Origin: Porphyromonadaceae bacterium
GTDB taxonomy: Bacteria > Bacteroidota > Bacteroidia > Bacteroidales > Dysgonomonadaceae
NCBI GenBank assembly: GCA_003517675.1
Contig: DPAC01000011.1
Coordinates: forward strand, 1 to 5,287
DNA: 5,287 nt
Direction of reading: 5' to 3'
Part shown: positions 1 to 4,009 of the stretch, in pieces
Position numbering within the stretch: position 1 is the first letter of the stretch
Layout of the letters: the number at the start of each line of letters is the position of its first letter
Program-made: the position numbers and the translations under genes
The notes under the pieces: model-generated
Told to the model about the DNA's origin: nothing
The model's database searches: none
What the model saw: only the letters and a program-made list of their open reading frames with translations

Positions 1-2011
1 CATTCACAAAGTTGTAAGAATAATCAATTGCTTCTGTTCCTACCAGAAAGGTAAAATCATGTGCATTATTAAACAATCTTCTATATTCAACCGTATTTGT
101 CCAGTTCCATAGCATTCCAAAACTAGTTTCTTCGCTTAAATTATCGTAAGTACCTCTTTCTGAATAGGCTTTTTCCACATAATCAATGTTGCGATAATGC
201 CGAGGTGTATAATCAATACCGAAAAGGGATTGGAAAGAAAGACCTTCAATTGGTGTCAATTTCACATAAGCATTACCACTAATATTCATTCTTTTATCTT
301 TATCATTTTGGTTTGTATCAAGTAAAAATAATGGATTTCTACCATTTCCTGTACCTGGCGCTCTTGTTCCAGCATAGTTCCCTGCAATATCATAAACCGG
401 AACAATTGGTTGCATTCGATAAGCCCAAGAAATAGCTGATGATTCAGAATTATTATCTCTAAACCCCTGACGCTGAGTATAAGTTACGCCGAGACGTTCT
501 CCGATCTCAAGCCATTTAAAAGGTTTTGAAGTTACATTCGAACGAAGGTTATATCGATCAAAACCGGTGAATTTCAATATTCCTTCTTCTGATAAATAGC
601 CTAATTGGAAAGCATATGAAGTCGATTGTCCTCCCCCACTCAGATCAAGGGAAATGTCTGTATAAGGGGCATTATGGCTTATTTCTCTCAACCAATCCGT
701 ACCTTCTTTATTTGCTTTCATAATGAGATAGGTATCATCACCATCCTCGTGAATCATTTTATCATCATATAAACTATGGTCAACATTCTGCCCACGTGGA
801 GGAAAGATATATTCTGGGATATCAGGGGTTGGGCCATCACCATATAGTGGATGATTAGGCGGAACGCCATCATTTTTGGCTTCTAACCAAAGCAATTCTC
901 CATATTCTCTTGTGTTGAGAAGATCATAATAATTTGAGTTTTGAGAAATACCACTTTTCACACTCACATTAACTTGAACCTTCTGGTTTAGTCTACCGGT
1001 TTTTGTCGTTACAAGAATTACTCCGTTAGCAGCACGTGCTCCATAAATTGCTTGGGATGCAGCATCCTTCAAAACAGTGATTGATTCAATGTTATTAGGT
1101 GAAACACTTCCTCCTGGTACACCATCAATAACCCAAAGCGGATTGTTATCATTAATTGTACCCAATCCTCGAATACGAACTGAGGCCCCATCTCCAGGTG
1201 TATTTGACTTCAATATGGTTACACCTGATGCCGCTCTCAAAGCTTCCGAAGCCTCAACAATAGGCATTTGCTGTATTGTAGAAGCTTGTATTGTTGATAT
1301 AGAGGTGGTCAATTCGCCTGCTCGTCTGGTACCATACCCAACCACCACCACTTCCTCCAATGCCTGAGTATCTTCTAAAAGTGTAATGTTAAAGGCGGAT
1401 TGTCCAGCAGTGTTGATATTTTGCTCCAGATAACCGATATACGAAATACGAATGGTGGCATCCGGTTCCACACTGAGCGAAAAATTCCCATCCATATCGG
1501 TCACGGTTCCATTGGTGGTTCCGACTTCAATGATATTTGCTCCGATAATGGGTTGGCCGGCTGCATCAATAACGGTACCGGAAATGGTTTTTTTCTGTTG
1601 TTGTACCGCTTCGGCAACGGCGGTTATTTGGCTGTACATCTCTTTGGGAGAAAGGATTATTTGGGATCCTTGCACTTCGAACTCCACATTTTCCGATTTA
1701 AAAAGCTCATCCAATACAGCTGAAATAGCGGCATTTTTTACCCGCACACTTACTGTCCGATCTACATCAATCAGCTTGCTGTTATACAGAAAATAATAAT
1801 CGGATTTCTCTTCAATGGCTTGCAGTACTTTTTCAATGGACGCATTTTTCATGTCCAACGAAATTTTGGTGTCCTGAGAATAGATTTGTTCGGCCTGCAG
1901 TTGAAAAGCGAGCACGAATAGCAGTAAAAGCGTTATTCTCATAGCAATGGGTATTTTTTGAAATAAAGCATAAAAAAATTGTGCTTTTTGGTTGATTGTT
2001 GTTTTATTCAT
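1..2011 (-). CDS. SusC/RagA-family TonB-dependent outer-membrane receptor with N-terminal STN signalling domain (3' end outside window)
   Basis: This is an outer-membrane, TonB-energised importer that also signals to a sigma factor. The frame is open from the ATG at 2011 to base 1 (670 codons); family members usually run to about 1,000-1,200 residues, so much of the barrel is missing. Reading from the N-terminus: a basic start and hydrophobic signal segment (about residues 24-40, RITLLLLFVLAFQLQA); an STN/secretin-TonB domain (about 48-121, with IEKVLQAIEEKSDYYFLYN); a carboxypeptidase-regulatory-like beta domain (about 142-212, from ISGTVIDAAGQPIIGANI); a TonB-box-like EEVVVVGYG (219-227); and a plug (about 231-340) with RIRG (279-282), LWVIDGVPGG (292-301) and the SusC signature around LKDAASQAIYGARAANGV (314-331). 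Barrel sequence follows. The STN domain marks it as a transducer that contacts a FecR protein, which fits the fecR and sigma genes upstream. Met24 is a possible alternative start. No Shine-Dalgarno precedes the ATG, as is usual in this phylum. The substrate is unknown; a susD-like gene is expected beyond the left edge. Confidence 0.95.
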   Translation of the reverse strand, partial: MNKTTINQKAQFFYALFQKIPIAMRITLLLLFVLAFQLQAEQIYSQDTKISLDMKNASIEKVLQAIEEKSDYYFLYNSKLIDVDRTVSVRVKNAAISAVLDELFKSENVEFEVQGSQIILSPKEMYSQITAVAEAVQQQKKTISGTVIDAAGQPIIGANIIEVGTTNGTVTDMDGNFSLSVEPDATIRISYIGYLEQNINTAGQSAFNITLLEDTQALEEVVVVGYGTRRAGELTTSISTIQASTIQQMPIVEASEALRAASGVTILKSNTPGDGASVRIRGLGTINDNNPLWVIDGVPGGSVSPNNIESITVLKDAASQAIYGARAANGVILVTTKTGRLNQKVQVNVSVKSGISQNSNYYDLLNTREYGELLWLEAKNDGVPPNHPLYGDGPTPDIPEYIFPPRGQNVDHSLYDDKMIHEDGDDTYLIMKANKEGTDWLREISHNAPYTDISLDLSGGGQSTSYAFQLGYLSEEGILKFTGFDRYNLRSNVTSKPFKWLEIGERLGVTYTQRQGFRDNNSESSAISWAYRMQPIVPVYDIAGNYAGTRAPGTGNGRNPLFLLDTNQNDKDKRMNISGNAYVKLTPIEGLSFQSLFGIDYTPRHYRNIDYVEKAYSERGTYDNLSEETSFGMLWNWTNTVEYRRLFNNAHDFTFLVGTEAIDYSYNFVN

Positions 2012-2018
2012 ACTTTTA
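1987..2018 (+). promoter_or_regulatory. Candidate plus-strand Bacteroidota promoter for an antisense RNA
   Basis: TTTG at 1987-1990 matches the Bacteroides -33 element exactly. After a 20-bp spacer, TACTTTTA at 2011-2018 matches the -7 element TAnnTTTG at all but the last base. The usual spacing is 19-21 bp, so the arrangement is right. It overlaps the first codons of the receptor gene on the opposite strand and would start transcription at about 2023-2027, toward the hairpin and terminator at 2055-2136. The region is T-rich, so chance similarity is possible; the terminator downstream is the main reason to trust it. Confidence 0.45.
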
Positions 2019-2054
2019 CATTGTTATTAAATTCATTGATGGGTTTAATAATTG

Positions 2055-2093
2055 ATTGCCCGGCGGTGAGGTGAGATTTTCCGCGGTGGCAAT
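2055..2093. other. Imperfect inverted repeat (hairpin) in the fecR-receptor gap
   Basis: A 6-bp outer stem (2055-2060 with 2088-2093) and a 4-bp inner stem (2063-2066 with 2081-2084) are separated by a small internal loop and closed by a 14-nt loop. It can form in either the antisense RNA or the receptor mRNA leader. Such a loop in both strands could provide the first contact for sense-antisense pairing. It lies about 45-80 nt upstream of the receptor start codon, so it could also affect that message on its own. Confidence 0.5.
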
Positions 2094-2105
2094 GTAAATC
2101 ATGGG

Positions 2106-2136
2106 CGGGAGAGGGTATTAAACTCTCCCGTTTTTT
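2106..2136 (+). terminator. Intrinsic terminator on the plus strand, against the gene direction
   Basis: CGGGAGAG (2106-2113) and CTCTCCCG (2123-2130) form an uninterrupted 8-bp stem, mostly G-C, around a 9-nt loop. Six T residues follow directly (2131-2136), with another T-rich run soon after. All annotated protein genes run the other way. Read on the minus strand the stem is preceded by A residues and followed by GCCCATG without a U-tract, so it should not terminate the fecR-receptor transcript. Its orientation therefore implies a plus-strand transcript that ends here. Confidence 0.75.
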
Positions 2137-2152
2137 GTGTTTTAATGGGTAT

Positions 2153-2164
2153 TTATCTTCTCAT
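2153..2164 (-). CDS. Three-codon leader ORF (Met-Arg-Arg-stop) with a strong Shine-Dalgarno
   Basis: In the receptor mRNA leader, GGAGG (2176-2172), inside an A6GGAGGA run, is followed after exactly 7 nt by ATG AGA AGA TAA. This is an ideal bacterial initiation signal, yet Bacteroidota genes rarely use Shine-Dalgarno pairing, and neither the receptor nor fecR here has one. The stop is 141 nt upstream of the receptor ATG. The terminator-like stem lies 23 nt past the stop. Possible roles are a regulatory minimal ORF or ribosome-stalling site, a ribosome standby site, or part of a structured leader in which GGAGG is held by pairing. The peptide is unlikely to act as a protein. The site is clear; its function is not. 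Confidence 0.35.
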   Translation of the reverse strand: MRR

Positions 2165-2250
2165 AGGCGTTCCTCCTTTTTTAAAAAAACAGTTTGAATG
2201 ATTGAGCCTGCTCGTATGTATGTCCGCCTGCAATGAAAGAGATTGTTCGA

Positions 2251-2308
2251 CGGAGACTCGTTATCGTAATTTTTGACAATTTTTTTTCGTGTGCGGAGAT
2301 TCGTTATC
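2251..2308. repeat. 15-nt direct repeat pair, one mismatch, spanning the fecR stop codon
   Basis: On the minus strand GATAACGAATCTCCG (2308-2294) and GATAACGAGTCTCCG (2265-2251) differ at a single base and start 43 bp apart. The first copy contains the fecR stop codon TAA. Similarity ends sharply at both edges. The pair lies upstream of the receptor mini-ORF and antisense region, where a promoter for the receptor operon would be expected. A regulator or sigma-binding role is possible, as is a short-duplication scar. No convincing housekeeping TTTG/TAnnTTTG promoter was seen for the receptor gene in this gap. Confidence 0.6.
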
Positions 2309-3218
2309 TCAATTTTATGATTATTTCCTTTCGGCTGAATGTTTCATTGTCCAACTGTTTCTGTTTCGAGATGGAATAGGTAATGGGGGCCGACCGTTTC
2401 AGCAGGTCGAGGATATCTTCCAGTGTTTCATCGGTAAACGTGGCGGTGTATTCATACGATTTAAGCCTGTCCCCTTCAAGACGTATATCCACCCCGAATT
2501 TTCTGGAAAGTTTTTCAGCGATCTTGTCCAGTTTTTCACGGCGGAACACCATTTTCCCGTCTTTCCAGGCCGTTTCTACGTAGGTGTCGGCAGGTGATAC
2601 GGAAATGTTCCCGGTTAGTGCGCTTATGACGGCTTTTTCTCCCACACTAAGTATTTCCTGTTTGGGTGATTCTTTTGCACAGACTTCAACGTTCCCTTTT
2701 GCCAGCGTTACTTCGTAGTGGGTATCAGATGCATACGCGTTCACGTTAAACTCGGTACCGTAGGCGCTTATTTTCACCCCGTCCGGTGTTTCCACATTAA
2801 AACGGTGTTTTTTGTCGGAAACCACTTTAAAATAAGCCTCACCGGAGAGCTGCACCGTGCGGTCTTTTTCTGTAAAGCGTTGTGGATAGGTAAGCGAACT
2901 TAGCGCGTTTAGCCAAACTTCGCTCCCGTCCGGAAGGATGGTTTTCGTCACCATGCCCGGCGCAGAAGTCACCATAATGGTTTCTTCGATGGACCTTCTC
3001 TCATTCAATATGGGGTACAACGCGTACTGATATACCAGAAACAGCGGAAGAAGAATAGCGGCCGTATTTCTCAAGAAGTTGAAGAACAGGCGTCTGTTCC
3101 GATCAAACGCGATGCGTTTCCGCAATGGTTCCCAATCAGCTGCAGCGTCTATCCTTTTTTGTTTTTCGTAGTCCTCCAGTATAGAATGCAAAGAGTCGGT
3201 ATTCCCCTTTTCAATCAT
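2304..3218 (-). CDS. FecR-family transmembrane anti-sigma factor
   Basis: This is a 304-residue inner-membrane regulator that holds the neighbouring ECF sigma factor inactive and releases or activates it on a signal from the receptor STN domain. Residues 1-44 are a short, charged cytoplasmic part (DWEPLRKRI at 28-36). A single hydrophobic segment follows at about 46-68. The periplasmic FecR domain (about 86-182) has LPDGSEVWLNA (95-105), LSGEAYFKV (124-132) and YGTEFNV (153-159). The C-terminal domain (about 221-300) matches the DUF4974 type found in Bacteroidota, with REKLDKIAEKLSRKFGVDI and FTDETLEDILDLL. The start is well fixed: reading upstream in frame from 3218 there is no ATG, GTG or TTG before a TAG at 3269-3267. 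It begins 93 bp after the sigma gene and is probably co-transcribed with it. The cytoplasmic part is shorter than in many relatives. Confidence 0.95.
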   Translation of the reverse strand: MIEKGNTDSLHSILEDYEKQKRIDAAADWEPLRKRIAFDRNRRLFFNFLRNTAAILLPLFLVYQYALYPILNERRSIEETIMVTSAPGMVTKTILPDGSEVWLNALSSLTYPQRFTEKDRTVQLSGEAYFKVVSDKKHRFNVETPDGVKISAYGTEFNVNAYASDTHYEVTLAKGNVEVCAKESPKQEILSVGEKAVISALTGNISVSPADTYVETAWKDGKMVFRREKLDKIAEKLSRKFGVDIRLEGDRLKSYEYTATFTDETLEDILDLLKRSAPITYSISKQKQLDNETFSRKEIIIKLR

Positions 3219-3311
3219 CTTTTTTTTGACATTTATACATACTTGACGAACAACTTGCCGTTTACCCTATAAAAAAATAAAATTTTAACAATGGTAGGTA
3301 AAAAGAAACAT
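3219..3311. other. AT-rich spacer between sigma factor and fecR genes
   Basis: This 93-bp gap is very A/T-rich and has no recognisable TTTG/TAnnTTTG promoter and no hairpin-plus-U-tract terminator in the gene direction, so sigma and fecR are probably one transcript. The 9-mer TTTTTATAG, which carries the sigma stop codon (3320-3312), recurs at 3275-3267, 45 bp further on. In sequence this AT-rich 9-mer is weak evidence by itself. fecR is preceded by an A8G run rather than a Shine-Dalgarno. Confidence 0.5.
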
Positions 3312-3890
3312 CTATAAAAACAGCAGTAAAAAGGGCAGGTAATCCCGTAATTCTATACGCAAAACTTTTAATGCCCTGCTGATATAAGATTCAATGGTTT
3401 TTGGAGAAACCGCCATTTTTTCGGCTATGGCAACGTAAGTCATTCCTCCAAAGCGATTCATCACGAATGCCTCGCGCACGTTGGGAGGTAGTTTTTCCAA
3501 TGCTTCGCCAATTGCGGTTTCCAATTCTTTTAAGGTATAGACTTCTTCCGGTTCTTCCGGTGAAGTGTAAATATCCGACAAAATGCTTTTTTCCCTGTAC
3601 CGGTTTTCCAATTCCTGCTTCCGAAGATAGTCGGTACAACCGTTACGAACGGAAGTAATCAGAAAATTGCGGAAAGAGCTGTTTATATCCATGTTTTTGC
3701 GCTCTTTCCAGATTTTAAAAAATACATCCTGTACAATGTCTCTTGCAGTTTCTTCCTGGGTGATATACCGCATGGCGAACACACAAAGGGCAGGGTAAAA
3801 TTCAAGAAAAAGTTCTTTGAAAGCCTGCTCATCGTCCTGAAAAGCAACTTTTCGAAACAAGTGATCAAACGCTGCATCTCTCTCTTTCAT
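3312..3890 (-). CDS. ECF-subfamily RNA polymerase sigma-70 factor
   Basis: This cytoplasmic sigma factor directs RNA polymerase to the receptor operon promoter once FecR is triggered. From the start at 3890 it has 192 residues. Region 2 lies at about 20-90, with EQAFKELFLEFYPALCVFAM and the polymerase-binding/-10 stretch TARDIVQDVFFKIW. Region 4 lies at about 125-180, with ALEKLPPNVREAFVMNRFGG followed by the -35-binding helix-turn-helix MTYVAIAEKMAVSPKTIESY. It ends in a hydrophobic tail, YLPFLLLFL, which is common in Bacteroidota ECF factors. The frame is also open to an ATG at 3950, but those 20 extra residues (MQGKAERKRQ and onward) are basic, come from polypurine DNA and are not expected in the family. 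The ATG at 3890 puts the usual short lead before region 2. It lies downstream of yifB and upstream of its cognate fecR. Confidence 0.93.
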   Translation of the reverse strand: MKERDAAFDHLFRKVAFQDDEQAFKELFLEFYPALCVFAMRYITQEETARDIVQDVFFKIWKERKNMDINSSFRNFLITSVRNGCTDYLRKQELENRYREKSILSDIYTSPEEPEEVYTLKELETAIGEALEKLPPNVREAFVMNRFGGMTYVAIAEKMAVSPKTIESYISRALKVLRIELRDYLPFLLLFL

Positions 3891-3941
3891 ATTTGCCTGC
3901 TCTCTTTTTCTGCACTTTTCCTGCCTTTTCCTCTCTGCCTT

Positions 3942-4000
3942 CCCTTGCATCCTACCGCCTACAAGCGTTGATCAGCCGGAAATTACCCCTGCATCCTACC
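3942..4000. repeat. 15-nt direct repeat pair, one mismatch, spanning the yifB stop codon
   Basis: On the minus strand GGTAGGATGCAGGGG (4000-3986) and GGTAGGATGCAAGGG (3956-3942) differ at one base and start 44 bp apart. The first copy contains the yifB stop TAG (3998-3996). The second covers the ATG at 3950, the less likely sigma start, so that upstream ATG may simply be a product of the duplication. The sequence is unrelated to the repeat at 2251-2308, but the layout is the same. Confidence 0.55.
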
Positions 4001-4009
4001 TCGCCCAAC
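3978..4009 (-). promoter_or_regulatory. Weak candidate housekeeping promoter for the sigma-fecR transcript
   Basis: On the minus strand GTTG (4009-4006; 3 of 4 matches to TTTG) is followed after 20 bp by TAATTTCC (3985-3978; 6 of 8 matches to TAnnTTTG including unconstrained positions). The spacing suits the Bacteroides sigma consensus. Transcription would start near 3970, giving a leader of about 80 nt to the preferred sigma start. The elements are poor matches and overlap the yifB stop codon. Read-through from yifB is an alternative, since no terminator is visible between the two genes. Confidence 0.22.

Larger units (their letters stand above)
2024..2136 (+). ncRNA. Predicted cis-antisense small RNA opposite the receptor mRNA leader
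   Basis: This is a predicted transcript of about 110 nt bounded by the promoter at 1987-2018 and the intrinsic terminator at 2106-2136. Its body holds a second hairpin: ATTGCC (2055-2060) pairs with GGCAAT (2088-2093), and inside it GCGG (2063-2066) pairs with CCGC (2081-2084) around a 14-nt loop. The RNA would be perfectly complementary to the receptor mRNA leader from roughly 13 to 125 nt upstream of the start codon. Antisense RNAs of this kind are known in Bacteroides: DonS of the B. fragilis Don locus represses a SusC-type operon controlled by an ECF sigma/anti-sigma pair. Whether this one belongs to that group is inferred from position and architecture. The 5' end is approximate. Confidence 0.5.

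Noticed and set aside
1077..1796. Plus-strand open frames of about 96-114 codons inside the receptor gene
   Set aside because: They lie antisense to continuous, clearly recognisable plug, STN and beta-domain coding sequence, and their translations resemble no known family.
2106..2136. The GC-rich stem as a terminator or attenuator of the fecR-receptor mRNA
   Set aside because: In the minus direction it is followed by GCCCATG and has no U-tract, so it is a plus-strand terminator. A role as a plain RNA structure in the leader remains possible.
2177..2190. T7A6 run upstream of the mini-ORF as a minus-strand terminator
   Set aside because: No GC-rich stem of suitable length precedes the T run in the minus direction.
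2289..2597. Plus-strand open frame of 102 codons over the end of fecR
   Set aside because: It is the reverse of the conserved FecR C-terminal domain and has no supporting signal; it is a shadow frame.
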